Below, piece after piece: positions 13,195 through 27,000 of a stretch of DNA of 64,000 nucleotides (position 1 is the first letter of the stretch; each line of letters opens with the position of its first letter). The stretch lies in assembly GCA_025345505.1 (NCBI GenBank), contig JANVCC010000048.1, positions 3,702,640 to 3,766,639 on the forward strand, written 5' to 3'. The notes under the pieces are model-generated. The model saw only the letters and a list, made by a program, of their open reading frames with translations. It had not been told where the DNA came from and searched no databases. The translations under genes and the position numbers were made by a program. This DNA is from Todiramphus chloris collaris (Eukaryota > Chordata > Aves > Coraciiformes > Alcedinidae).

Positions 13195-13440
13195 ACAGAG
13201 CCCCTCGCCTGCCCGGGCTGGTGTCAGAAATGAGAGTGCTCAAGGCTGGGCTGGCAGCTCAGGCACCGCTGTTAACGGGGCGCTCCTCGAGCTGCTGCGG
13301 GGCCGTTGCTGGGAGTGCAGCTCTGTCACCTGTGGTACCCAGGCCTCCTGTGATGTGACAGCGCAGCTCTGCTGGCCGTCGAGGGGGGGAAGGAGAGGCT
13401 TTTCCTTCAGGAGACTTCCAGTAGCTGGAAGATGAGGTGG
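13195..13440. other. GC-rich patch in AT-rich intron
   Basis: About 245 bases are clearly GC-richer than the flanks and carry several CpGs (GGGGCGCTCCTCGAG, GGGGCCGTTGC, CCGTCGAGGGG). A TATATATA run lies about 155 bases upstream at 13040-13050. It might be a decayed GC-rich element, an old CpG-island-like regulatory segment or an unidentified repeat. Both strands have frames of 60-90 codons here, as expected in stop-poor GC-rich DNA. Confidence 0.4.
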
Positions 13441-13574
13441 TCAAAGAAAAGCCCTCTGAGTTTGAGTATATACTGAGTAATGGAAGTCAAAGTACAGCTG
13501 ATGCAGACAGTAAAGGCTTTTTTTGTGTAATTAAACTGGTTATTTCCTGAAGTGTTCTTTAAATTACTTCTGTT

Positions 13575-13626
13575 ATACACACATACTTGTGTATATACAT
13601 ATGTATGTGTATAAATATATATTTAT
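13575..13626. repeat. AT-rich inverted repeats
   Basis: TACACACATAC is followed about 16 bases later by its near complement GTATGTGTA, giving a potential hairpin. Immediately after comes the perfect 16-bp palindrome ATAAATATATATTTAT (13611-13626). Likely simple-sequence DNA able to extrude a stem. Confidence 0.7.
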
Positions 13627-14786
13627 AAAAGAACACTGTTGGGTTTTTTCCCTGGAATTAAGTCTTGTGAATATCTTTGCTATAAAATGGGAAAAAAAAA
13701 AATTCCTTGTTCTTCTTGTTTACCTGAATGAACATTAAATGGAATGATTGTTTTGGTGTTTGGTCAGGTGACACTTGTGCATTTCTTATCAGCATGTGTC
13801 CTGATTGATAAACCCAAAATTTCTCACACAGTTTTTTTGGTGTGGCATGACTTCACCATATTTCTCAGTGTCTTTATAATGCAATGCAAAACAAGATTCT
13901 TTATTTTAAACTTATTATATGTACCCATAACATAAAGATATTGCAAAGCTTAACACCAATCATTTAACAAAATCCTGACATTGTGTTTTCCTGCACCTTC
14001 AGCTTCCCTGGGAACTCGTTCATCAAAGCATTAAAGCATAGTCCTGGTTTTCATTCTCAGCTGTTGCCCAGTGTGCCTTTTCCACTGCCTCTGCTGCTGC
14101 TTACATGCCATAGCTTTCACCTTTTCTTTTTCCACTTTGCATTCAAGGTTCCCAGTTCAGCAGTGAAGAGAAATACAACTGATAAATCATGTCCCCTCTG
14201 TTCTGACGCTGAGTGGGAGAGTTCTGAGAGGTCACAAATACAGACAGTGAAACTTCTGTTTGGAAATGGGAAAAAATTAAGTTGTATTTCAAGAGAAACA
14301 AAGTTTAATGTACCATCAAAGTTTCCAGAAAGGATTTGACCTCTACTTACACGAAAACTAACATATCTCTTCCCAATCAGTCTTGCCTACCCTCTGTATC
14401 GTTTTCTTACTAATGAAATATTCTTCTCTTGTCAGTCATACCAGCTGGGAGGGTAGGAGAAGCAGGGTAAATCGCCACAGATCTTGCTTCAGCTGTCAGG
14501 AAGAAGCAAAAGAAGAATGCAGAGTAGGAAACAGTCACTTCTATGAGTTCGAAGGAAGAAAGTGTACTTCAGAAGGCAAGGAGGCTGCTTCGTGCTGCAC
14601 AGAGGCTGCTGTGCTGCATCTCAAAGGCAGGATGTGCTGGCAGTGCCCACGCTGCAGCTGTGGCAGTGGGGCTGGGGACCCTTCATCCTAGCCCACCCCT
14701 TGCTGTGTCACCAGTGGAATTTAGGCCTTTGGCTACTTGCTTTATAAAATACCTGCGAGTCACCTTAGCCTCTCAGACCTTCAAGC

Positions 14787-15342
<556 letters not shown>

Positions 15343-18300
15343 TGAATCTTGAATTGTTGTTTTATCCTTCTCTCACCTGGTTCTGGTTTATGTTTTCTGA
15401 CTTTGTGCACCTCGTCCACCAGACCCCACCATTAGCAGAGGTGTGTTTTGAGTCACTTGCATGTCCTGCCCTTTGGAGATACTTGGTGATGCCCACAGCA
15501 AGGGCTCGAAAAGCTTAATTTTTGCCATTAACTGTACATTACTCTGCAAAGCAGGGCCTGAATGCTGTGATGTGTGTTCTTGGCATTCCAACAGGCTATG
15601 TCTGTAATGATTTTTTTTCCTGATCTCCATGGAAGTCCTCATATCGATGAATAATCTGCATGCCCACAGCTGGTCTGGTCTGTTTTTCTGACACAGCACT
15701 GCTAGTTTTTACCTTCTGACAAGTCAAGTAATACAAAATATAATAGCAAATTCTGTCTCTCCTTGATGACATTCTTAAAACTAAAGCAGTGAAATGTAGA
15801 GTGAGTAGTTTTCCTTTTTTTTTTGTTTATTTGATTTCATTAGCTTTCCATGAATTGCATTATTCCTAGGCAGGAAGCTCTCTTCTCAGTGTATTATAGA
15901 AAAAAAGTTGGAAGAAACATTCTCTTTTGTACAGCCCCTGACGTTTCCCATAACTGTGATGGTAAACTTGCAGACAAACTCAAAAGGAAAACACAGCATA
16001 TTTTCCAATAGAAGTGAGTCGTTTTAAAAGAAAGATGCACTTTCAGTTACCATTCTGACTGCACAGCACAAGCTCCTGTTGCAAAATATGCAGCTTATAA
16101 TAGCTATTTATTTATTTATCTTTAATAATAATAATTATGATAATAATTCTGTGTAGTATAAATGCAAATTAAGTCTCTGCAGCCAAAACTCCCACATCCT
16201 GAATAAAGAAGTCTTTGCTTGCAGCTAATGAACTGAGTAATCTTTGGTGGGCTTTTAGTTATTTCAAAAACATCTCTAAAATCCCAGTGCTCACAGGCAT
16301 TGAGGTCCACGTTCTTACAGAGCTGTCAGTTTAACGTGGTATCATCATTAGGTCTCTGCTTGCTTGGGACTTCAGGTAGGTAATAGTAAATTTTCTGTCC
16401 CTTCTGTGTCACAGATGTGCATGTTGGTTTGAAAAATGTCTTTTATGCTATTCTGATTTGGAGGAGAAAAATTATAGTCTAATCCATTTGAAGTGTTAAT
16501 ATTTTCCATTGATTTTTCTGCAGTGATAATGAGACTGCACTTTCTTACTCCACAAGCATAGATGTGGAGGGCCATGCGTAGTTTAGTCAGATTTCTTTGA
16601 GTGTCTGAAGTTAGCAGAAATTGGAAAGAATTGAACAGCATCTTATCTTTCATTCTGGTCTTCTTGCATCATTAGTTGTTCAGCATGTACTTACTCTTGA
16701 TCTTTGTGAAAATATTTCATGTTTACTGGAGCATGGTGACCAAACTGGAAAGGAATGCATGTGTTCTCATGTAGTGATGGGAAGCAAGGCACAAAGGAAC
16801 ATTAAATCAAGAAGATTGGAAAGAGCTAACGTAGGTTGGTTAATGAGTACCACAGATACTGATAGTTTTTTTTTTACTTTTTTATCCACACTCTATACAT
16901 CAGTTCTTTGAATACAGCTGATCACTGAGTGCACTATTTTTAAGCTAAACAACTTGAAGTAAATAATAACTGCTTGTGCAACGTGTTATGAATTAATCCC
17001 AAGTTCCATTGTGCTAGACTGTCTTCTTCATCTTTTTCAGCATCTTGATTTCTTCATGTGAGTCAAGATTTTGTAGTGAGTCCTGTTTCTCTTAGGAATG
17101 GATATTGAGTTCTTTCCCAGTATTAGCAACTGTTTCAATTGTAGTATTATACTACAAGGTGCATTTTTGAAGTCTTTGTCACCAATCACTTAGCAAAGTG
17201 CCAACACTGAACTTTACACATGTATTTTGGTTATTTGAACTGTAACAAGTCCTCACTGCTTCTCTTATGCTAGATTGTTTTCTTCAGCTATTCAGATAAC
17301 AAAGAGAGATGTCTGTGCTGCGTTCCAGACTTTTTATCTCTATATGTTTCATTGATTATAGATGACCCAGACACTTCAAGCAAACCAGTAAGAACAATCT
17401 TAATTTTCTGCTCAGTGCATTGGGCTTGAGCACCCATATATCTTTTGTGGGCGGTTGGCACTACGTAATGTTTTCACTGCAGTTCTCTCTCTTGACAGCA
17501 CAAGAACATATGTTCTTGGGCTGAGATTTGCAGCACAGTTGTAGATTAGCAACTTTGCCCCAGCAGTATCTTGCAGAAACAAGAAAAGCGTTTCTGGGAG
17601 AGTTGCCAAAAGCTTCATCCACCTACTGACTCTCAGAAGTGACATTACTTTCAGCCCGTCACCTCTAAAGAGAAATAATTGACAGGTAGGAACCCTGTCC
17701 AATTTTTCTGGAGGAATTAGCAGAGGGAAACTGCATGTATCTGGCAGAAGGGATTTATTTCTTGAGGGCGAGCGAGAGAAGACTCCTTATTAATGTTTGT
17801 TTCGTTTTGGGTAAGAAGAACTTGGAATGGCAGGAAAATGGGCAGATGCCCAAGCTGAGATGAAATGAAAGGGTAGGAGTGCTGCCATGCACCAAAGGCT
17901 GTGAGGAGCCAGGACATATGCCTGTAGTTGCAGGCAAACAGAAAGGGAAAAGGGCACTGGGGAAGAGGAAAAATATGGGATGTTTGAAGGATTCTGTAGA
18001 ATAAACTGTAGTGCTACCTGTTGTTATTAGGGTAGATGAAGCAGGACATCAGGCTTTCCTGATGAATGACTAGAGAAGGATAGAGTTTGGTGTGGAGGGA
18101 CCTGAGTAGGTCCTGCAGAGATGTGGAAGAACACTGAACTTGGGACACATTTTATAATGCAGTAAGTAGGACGTTTTGGTATGAAACCTGTGCACTAAAC
18201 TGGACATGCTCTCTCATCCATTTTTCCTCTCATTGTAAAGAAATGTCACATTGTTTGTCAGGATATCACAATACACTCCTGTGTTTCCTTAGAATTGCCA

Positions 18301-20879
18301 TCTTGACCATTTCAGGTTTGAGTTGTTCACCTGTTAGAGCAGCTTGAAACCAGATGTTCTGTGTTCCAAAGTACTTACTTATTTGAAGAATGATCGTTAT
18401 TATTGATTATTTCCAAGTTACTGTGGTGTTGGTAACTGTACTCAGCTAGCTATTTCCTGACTTCATTCTCCTGAATCCTTCCTATGAGTGGTCTCAACCA
18501 AATAATTAGGTCTTCTCATCTGTGCAAGTATTCACAAAATTGGCTCGTGATTATCAGCAGCTTTAGTAGGTAAATTCACTTGGGATTTTTTTTTTAACTG
18601 AATATTAAAATCACTTTCAGTTACTTTTTTGTGTGTGAGAGACAGATCTGTATTACCTGGTGACTCGTGGCTTGACTTAATCCTGTCTTTTGCTTCCTTG
18701 AGCCATTCTAATGAAACAAGAAGAAATCTCTTAGTAAAAATATCTTCTCAGAGGCCTGCAGTAATACCTGATTTGCAAGCTGTAATTTTGTTTGAATTGT
18801 GTTGAACTGCACAGCTGAACAGATTGTATGCAACTGGAGCATATAATGTGTGCTTTTTCTCCACTGCAGTGAAATGTTTTTTGATACTGTCGTTTTCTGT
18901 TAATTTGAATCCCATTCTTAATAATTCAGTCCCAAAGCCTATTGGATTAACTAGCTGCCCATAAAAGGTGTGAGCTGCAGTAATGAAAATCACATTTCTT
19001 TCCCTCAGATGTTTGTGCTACTGTATTGGAAGAATATAAATGCAACAACCATATACATGGCGTCTTATAATGACTGCAAATTAATTATCAGTGTGGGGTT
19101 TTTTTTTAATTTGCATCTCCATTTGTGCCTATCATCACAAATTAGTTATCTGCTTTGATCCTGCTTTCCTGAAAGACTCAAAGCTTATCTAGTTAACCTG
19201 CCTTGCTCAAGGCAGGGCTACACCATGGCTAACTGGTTTATGAAAAATTTCCCACTGTCACTTTTCTGAATTTGATTCAGATGTTGTCGTATCAGAGAGA
19301 ACAGCACTGGTACAGGCAGAAAGAAGTGAACACGTACAGTAAAGAGAAGAAAGAAAAATGATTGTGCATGGGCTTCCGTGCCCCTCTTGCTCCTGGGTTC
19401 ACCCACCTGGAGCAAAGGAAATGGTGGGCAGTGTGCTCTGGAGGGTGGATAGGCAACAGCAAACGTGGAGCTGAGTCTGTTCAGCACATCATTCTTCATT
19501 TTCTTTTCCTTCTCTTTTTGCCTTTGCCATTTAGTGGGCAGCCAGGTTTTTTTGCTCGTTTGTTTTGAAATGGGTTTGCCCGTGTATGTATTTTTGAGGT
19601 TGAAAGTAGGAATAATTATTTTTAGGATGTGCTTTCTTCCTACTTGGAAACCTAATTTTTGGGGGCTTTGTAAACTGCAGAGGAAGGATTTGGTACTGTA
19701 TGGGAGTGATGTAAGTCTCATCTAGTGTCAAATCCTTTTCCTGTAAAGCATTGTGTTTGCCTCATCACTTCTGGCAGGTATTTTTGGTGTTCCTGTGGGT
19801 TGAGACTGCTGAGTACAAATTTTCAGATTATTGGACTGTAGGGTTTGGGTTTTTTATATGAAAGATGCAATGCTTTCTAATCCTCTTTCTAAACAGAAGA
19901 AATACAATTATTTCTCTACTGAAGTACGTTTAGATAGGAGAAATGCATTCTATGAAAAGCTTGAACAATAATGGTATGTCAGCAGCAAAATCAGATTTAA
20001 AGTGAAAATTATCTTAGTTTAGCTTTGAGTCTTTTTAAATAGCTTAGTGGAGTTTGCTTTATCCCCGTTACCAAAGACATGGTATTTCAACAGTTTTTAA
20101 CTGTAATTCAGAGGATTGAAGCGCCCTGTATTAGGGCATCATTTTATAGCTAGGGAGTTTAAATTCCAGAATATAACTTGATCAGATTGAGTAGGGAAAA
20201 TGTGGACTCAAAGACTGAGCATCATTCTAGGAACAAGAAACCAAAGTGTTATTGATGCTTCCTGGGAAGTTTTCTCTCCGGTTCATGCTCCTGCAGAAGG
20301 GAGGTGGCATGTACCAGATGAATGGTGGTGGTGAAATGCTGCAATACAACAGAACCACCTAAGGAGAAGTACAGGGGAAATACAAAGAGCCTGGCATCTC
20401 TGTCACGATAGGTTTTAAACCCCTGCATGGTGAATGCAGCTTTCTCTTTCAAAATCCAAATGCAGTGCTTTAAACGGAAGTTCTGAAGGATTCGATAGGC
20501 GTGAATATTTCTTCATCCAGATTTATCTGAGCAGGGCTTTTCTCTTTCCAGTGAGACAGTCAGGATTTTGTCATTTCAGATGGGGGTTCACATAGACTGA
20601 GAGGATGGGAGAATGAGAGGGAGTTATCCACAGATAATGACATAGAGTTTTTTTAATGCAGAAAATGTTATAGCAGAAAGATTAATGGAAATTCAAAAAA
20701 CAAAAGTTACATGTGTCAGTTTTGTTTCTTTGTGATAGTAACTCGTTGCTGGTAAAGTGGCATGTGGTGATGAAATAGCTCGAAGGAATTGCACCCAAAC
20801 AGACACAGGGCAATATAAAATAAACATAGTATGTGATATTTTTGTCCCGGGTAGTGTGTAAAATTCATGATTTTCACAG

Positions 20880-21177
20880 GATCAGAGAGCAGCTGAGGTT
20901 GGAAGGTACCTCTGGAGATTGTCTAGTTTTTGACCTTTCTGGTCAAATCCAGGACAATTAGAGCAGGTTTCTCAGGCCTGTGTCCAGTTGGGTTTTGAGT
21001 ATGTACATCCTCGAGGATGGAGGCTGCACCAGCTCTCTGGGCAACCTCTTCCAGTGTTTGATCACCCTTGTAATAAGAAAGTTCTTTCTTAGGTTTTGAT
21101 AGAATAACTTGTATTTCTTTGTGTGCCCATTCCCTCATGTGCTTTCACTGACTACCACGAAGAAGATTCTGGCTTTT
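20880..21177 (-). mobile_element. CR1 LINE fragment, reversed
   Basis: CR1 3' region in antisense orientation. Recognisable blocks, in reversed order, are gaggttggaaggtacctctgg, accagctctctgggcaacct, cagtgtttgatcacccttgtaa and gcccattccctcatgtg. It lacks clean terminal octamers and is more diverged than the copy at 57.2 kb, so it is probably older. It carries no intact coding frame. Confidence 0.88.
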
Positions 21178-22195
21178 TTGAGTCCAGCAGCTAGTGGTAC
21201 TTTAGTGCAATAAAAAAAAAATACAATCTCTGTTTCAGAACTCGAAATTCCTGACTTTCCAAATGTGAAATCAAATGGAGTATTTTTTTATCAGCAGCAG
21301 CAGCAGGTTGGGAATGAGAGACGTAAAGTGAAAAACCCTTGCTCAGTGTGCATCACTTGATGCTGTGCTGCTCTGTTTGCTGAGCACTCTCTACACAGAC
21401 ACGTTCCCACCGTTCACATCCAAAAGCCAGCCATGGTCAGATGTGTTAAGAAGCAGGGAAAAAGCCAACAGCAAATTCAAAGAGAAGGTGTGATTTTCTC
21501 AGGTTCTTGGGTTATTTTACCTCGTTTTGCCCCGAGTCATCCATCTGTGGAAGCCCAGCTATCAAATTTCCCCTCTGTCCCCCAAAAGAGACAAATTATT
21601 GGTACAGAATGATAGAGATCTGGTGAGGGTTTTTTTTTTTTTCCACTTTGAGGCTGAGCAGCTCTAAGTTTGTTGATCACTCTGCTCTTTGTCAGTGGCA
21701 TAGGAAGAATGTGTCTTTTTCTCTCGGTGCTGTGCTATCCCATCTCTCTCTCTGTGTGATGGGTGAGCAGTGTCCGGGTGAGCAATGCCTGGGCCATAGG
21801 TGAGGGGACACGGTGCTGCATCACGAGCTGGGAGTGCCAAGGAGGGTCTGGCTGAGTAAATCTCTTACTGCTGACGAAGGAGAGGTGCAATGTGCCCAGG
21901 TTGTTTGTCTTTTCACTTGAGTAACCGTGGTGTACAGCATCTCTCCCTGGGAGACAGTGAGAGCCCTGCTGAAAATAGAAAGTACATGGTATAGAAGACT
22001 TGAAGTTGGAATCAATGGCTGACATCTCCTCTGTCATTATTCTAAAAGAACGTGTGCTTTGCAAATTCCCATGTTTAAATGTTCATCTCTATTTGTTTTA
22101 ATTTTTTATGTTCTTGCAGCTCTCCCTGGGTTTGAGGGTAAAAAAAACTCCAGGCCTGCAAAAGCAGGTTGATAAAAAATTGAGTAAGTTGAGGG

Positions 22196-22342
22196 TGTTT
22201 TGTTTGGTTTAGTTTGTTTGTTTTGGCTTTGTTTTTATTTTTCTTAAGAGTGTTTTTGTTTGGGTTTTTTTTGTTTGTTTTTTGTTTTGTTTTGGGGTTT
22301 TTTTGTTGTTGATTGGTTTTGGTTTGGGGTTTTTTGTTTTTA
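22196..22342. repeat. TTTTG-rich low-complexity block
   Basis: About 145 bases consisting almost wholly of T and G in TTTG, TTTTG and GGTTTTTT words (CAAAA-rich on the other strand). It produces a spurious Lys/Asn/Gln-rich frame on the minus strand. There is no regular unit, so it is a degenerate simple repeat. Confidence 0.85.
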
Positions 22343-23856
22343 AAGTAAAAACCAAAAGTTGGATGGTCAGGTTTAGTGATTTCATTTTGTTTTAGAAACA
22401 CACATATATTTTCATTGGCAATAGCAGGATCTGGGATTTGATCTGCTTTCATCTATTCAGTCGTAATGCACAGCTGTGCATTTACAGAATATGTTTGTGG
22501 TTCAAGAGTTGCTGAAGGTTCACATATCTGCCTGCCTCATTTTCGTATTATCAAGGTTGTGTATTGGTGCAAAGCTGGTTTGGATTTTGGCTGAGTGTGT
22601 GGCTAGCAAGAAAAAGAAGTTTAAAGTACAATTCAGGTTGCAGGCTCTTCTTCCCTGCAGTGTTCTGTCACCAGCCTGCATGGTTTAGTGCTTATTTCAG
22701 TCTTTTTTGCTGTATTTGTTGTATTTTTTTAATGAACTTATGTCATCTCACAGTGAATATTAATCGCACAAGAAGATAAGGAAAGACAAGCAGGCAAAGG
22801 AGTCTCTGAATAAAATTCAAACCCATACGTGAAACTAATCTGTATAAAGGAATAGTGTGGCTGAGGAGGAGATTTAAAGCTTTAATTAGTGGTGAAATTC
22901 AGCTTCAGTAAAGACAGGATTTCAAGCTAGGAACACCTAATCACCTTCTGGGTTTCTTCCTGTTACGACCAAATTTGGGACTGAAGCAGATGTCACTTAG
23001 CTTGGTTTTGTGATAGAAAGGGTGAGATCCTTCTGTGCCAGCACCCCAGTTTATCGTTGCTTATGAACAAAATCTTCAGCTCCTGGATACAGATCTGGCT
23101 TAAGTCCAACTTAAGAGCCATGCCCTCTGAGCACAGTCAGAAAAATCTGAAAATCTAAAAGAGATCTGGATAAAAGCTAAAATGGTAAGGAGGTGGAGAC
23201 TGCTGGGGAGCTGCTCAGTTTGAGAGGCTGTAAGGAGCTGAAGGTGATGGTGCTGCTGTAACGTCAGATACAAGAGAAACGCACTGCCTGGTACCCAGTT
23301 TGGCCTTTCCCTGCAGACTGCAGGAGGGATTCTGGCCAAGGTCTGAAATGAAGTGCAAAGACACAGCTGCTTGCCACGGGTTTGGAGCATTGCTTTGTGC
23401 TTCTGGACTTAAATCGCTGCTCTTCTCCACGCTTCTCAATGTTATGAACAATAAGGGGGAGGAAGTTTAGGTATTCTGAGAAGACAAAATGTTTACCTCA
23501 ACCCCCAGCATCCTTCCTTCATTTCAGGACTGCAGAGGCAAGTTTCTAAATCATACAAACAGCAGGTTGCACCATTTTGAAGGTATGGCCACTTGAAAGC
23601 GTCTACTTGAAACTGAAAGGATACTGCTGGTGGTTTATAAGATATTCTTCATTTCAAGATCCAAATAGAAGACCCTGGTGAAGTTTCCTGTACCCCATAG
23701 TTTCTTGTTTCCCTTAGCTCCCTGAATATATTTAATATTAACATTCTGTTTTTAAATCTTACCTTCAGAGCATACTTTGGAAATTAATTTGTTATCAGCT
23801 TTTTTCCCCTCCTGCAATTTAATTTCTTGGCTCTCCCAAGGAATCAAATGAAAGGA

Positions 23857-24085
23857 TGTCGACATTTATAATAAACAAACAACTTTACAAATGCTCTTTC
23901 ATCTAAATCCAAATTGACATAAAGCATTGGATAAATCTGGGAACAAAAGCAAATATCTGCTGAGAATGGCAGCATTGTGCAGAATTGTATTATTGCATTT
24001 AAAGGGCCTTATAGATTCATATATAGCTGGATACACATGGAGACTCTTCAGAGGCCTTTAAAGTGGCCCAGCAAAAGAGAATAGC
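23857..24085. other. Candidate conserved non-coding block
   Basis: Repeat-free sequence with the texture of deeply conserved introns: many AT-rich homeodomain-like cores, no simple repeats, and balanced words such as AAAGGGCCTTATAGATTC and GGCCTTTAAAGTGG. No reading frame is open. The call rests on composition alone and needs an alignment. Confidence 0.22.
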
Positions 24086-27000
24086 TCACTTTAGTGAAAA
24101 ATATTAGAAAGGGAAGCTGGTTGCTAGATGTTATGTGTAGAAGAATCAGAACTGTAGCTTCACGGCATTTTAAGTTAACCGGTTCATTTATTTGTCTTTA
24201 AAATGAAACTATGGAAAGCCATGCCTTTTTAGTTAAGAAGCTTACAGAAATAAAATCCAGCTTCTGAATTATAATTACAGAATATCAACTGCTGTATGAT
24301 ATTTGGGTTGTTTTGCATGATCTCTTGTGAGGGCTTATTGTGAGATTAATAAGCAAGGAAGTCCCTCAGTGTGAGCAATAACGATATACACTGCCTGGTA
24401 ACTTCTGCCCTTGCAGAGATATCACATTTTTGGTCTTTCCATTGTAAAGAAGAGAGATGAACAGAGTGTTTTGGATGGGCAGTCTCCTGTGTTTTAGTTT
24501 GCTCTTAATTCAGCCCCTCTTCTTTGACCATACATATTACGTACAGCACTGCGTGCACGTTCAGCTGGCCGTTCGTCATGGTCCCTGGTTAGTGCTTGGG
24601 GTTTTTTTAAAGGTCAGGCTCTGCTTGTCAATCAAAGGATAACATGGGATATATGAATTGGAATTGGACAACTCCAGAAATTTCTAAGCATAAGGTGATA
24701 CAGAACTTAAGCAGAATACAGGCTTTTCAATTGCCTTTTTCCTCAAGGCATCTAATGAGCTGGTTTTGATGCATAATGCACTGATTCAATTCACAGAGCG
24801 ATAGAGAGGGTCATTTCTGAAGACGAGTCCTTCTGAAAGCATCAGAATGACTAGAGAGTGGTCACTTTTCCCATCTGCTTTCATCATAAATAGAGCATGC
24901 ATGTTCTTTATTAGACTTTTGGATTTGCATCTTCTGCATCCTAAGACAGTTTTCCCTGTTGCTGGAAATAACCCGTGTTCCAGGTCAGAGCTGAGAGGAG
25001 GCACGAAGCTGCCATAATTCTTCAAGGTGCAAGTCCTTTTTTACTTTACTCCTTGGAGAGTGGCCTAAGATCAAAGGTTCCTGATACTGGGTAACTGGAA
25101 CTGGTTCCTTCTTAGATGCCTGGATTATTGCAGCTCCTGGGGTCATGTTCTTCCATACATCTCAAAAAAAAAAAGAAAGCTTTGAAATCAAACTGTACAA
25201 AGGTAAACTGAATCTACTGAGAGAAAAAGGAAGGTTGCCTAAGCAGTGGAGTCAGTTCCTTAAGATATACTGTTATTTATAAAGAGTGACTGGTAAAATG
25301 TTGAAATTTGGTAAAATTTGTTGTTAAAAACTGTTGATGAATAGAGAAAACAGTTCCAAATATGACCTCTGTGTAAGAAGATTTATTTTTTAAGAGGGAA
25401 TTTCTGTTCCTTCAATACATCTATTGGGTTAATTAATTTTCTATATTGTAATGTATTTTCACTCTGAAATAGGGATTATTTGTGCAGCCTTTTTGTTTCT
25501 GAGATAATGGGGATCTAGTTTTTCTTATCCTTCAATTATTTGTCTAAAGTCTAATTACAAAACAAAACAAAATCCTCCACAAAAAGCAACCAAACAAAAA
25601 AACTCCAGGAATGTGTTTACTAGACCTTCAGACAGCATGGAAATGTATATGTGTTTATTATTGCATTTATAAACAGATGTCTGCATATGACAGAGCTGTA
25701 GTTACATAAACTCTATGAATGTTTTGTTAATTACAGCTTTTAGTATTTAGCTTTTTTGAGTGACACCAAATGGTTCAGGGTCTAGCAGATATAGTGGAGC
25801 ATCAAAATAAAGAGCAGCTTTTCTAGTGATTCAACAACAGAAAGTATACTTGTAGATGTCAGTTTGCCTCAAGTCTGTCGAGTGAAGTTATGATCTCAAA
25901 AAGATTATACAAAGTCTCATCTCTCATGAACATGAACAAATCCTACCTCAGTCTGAGGCCATCCCAAGGAATCAAACCCAAGCAAGTGAGAAACCTTTCC
26001 TGAAGTTCACAGGGTACAAGAAAAAAGAATGAATAGCAAAAAAAAAGAAGTCAGTGCCCAAAGTGGTCTCTCTTAGTGAAGATCTTCAATGAGAAGTGGG
26101 TTATTTGCTATAGAAATAACGGGAACTGAAAGCTTGGGTTACGTTTTTGGTTCTCCTTCCTGATAATTACAGTGAATAGGTCTTCAGTCTGTTTTACTCC
26201 TGCTATGTTGCTATTTAGTATTAAAAAAACCCGAATACACACACCAAAATTTGCCACATTGCATTAGCCACACAGAAGGTCAAAACAAAGGGAAAAAAAC
26301 TCAACTTCTTCACTATTTGGGAAGTGGCTTAATGGCAAATGAGGTAGCAGAAGTGGAACTATCACCGTACCTTGTGATAGACGTTCTGGTGGGGTTAGTG
26401 ATGCTGGGAGTCTGTAGGGGTGCAACTGAGGGTTAAAATCACTGACAGCTAATAATTGAAGTACATATTTCATGCTAATACATCATTTCATCCAGAAGCT
26501 GCAGAGTCTTTGATGAGGAGCTTGTTATATATTGCAACTCATGTGAAATTAAACGTATAGCAAAATTGCTTCATTTTTCCCATCGCCTTTCACCCAACCC
26601 TCCAGCAAAGCTCCACAGGGACACCACACTGAACTAAATCTTAAGGTGTTAGATTATGTGTCCTCATTAAAAATACTGCAAATGGCTGTTATTAAGTGTA
26701 GTGGTAATATTGTGACTTGGCAGTTTTAGTGTTGTATTGATCAATCTCCATTTCAAAACCTGATAAAGCTGACATGGCCCGTTGTCCCCAAAGATGTTTG
26801 GGAAAGAAACTTTTTGTTTTATATTTTAAAAATTAGGGCATTTAATTGTAACTGATGATGCATGTCAGCCCCAGTCTCAGGAGAGCTTAGAGCTGCAGCT
26901 CCAGAAGAAATGAGAATTCCCTGCGTGACCCTGGTGGCTTCTGTACCATGAAATCTTTTTCGTTATGGTATTGAAGTTAAAAGCGATGCACACCTTTTCC

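Noticed and set aside
19185..19235. Text resembling a CR1 internal piece (cttgctcaaggcagggctac).
   Set aside because: The match is only about 20 bases, with no neighbouring CR1 sequence on either side.
19218..19721. 167-codon minus-strand frame.
   Set aside because: Low-information Lys/Phe-rich sequence with no family similarity. It overlaps open + strand frames and is likely chance.
22075..22452. 125-codon Lys/Asn/Gln-rich minus-strand frame.
   Set aside because: It comes from the TTTTG-rich low-complexity block.
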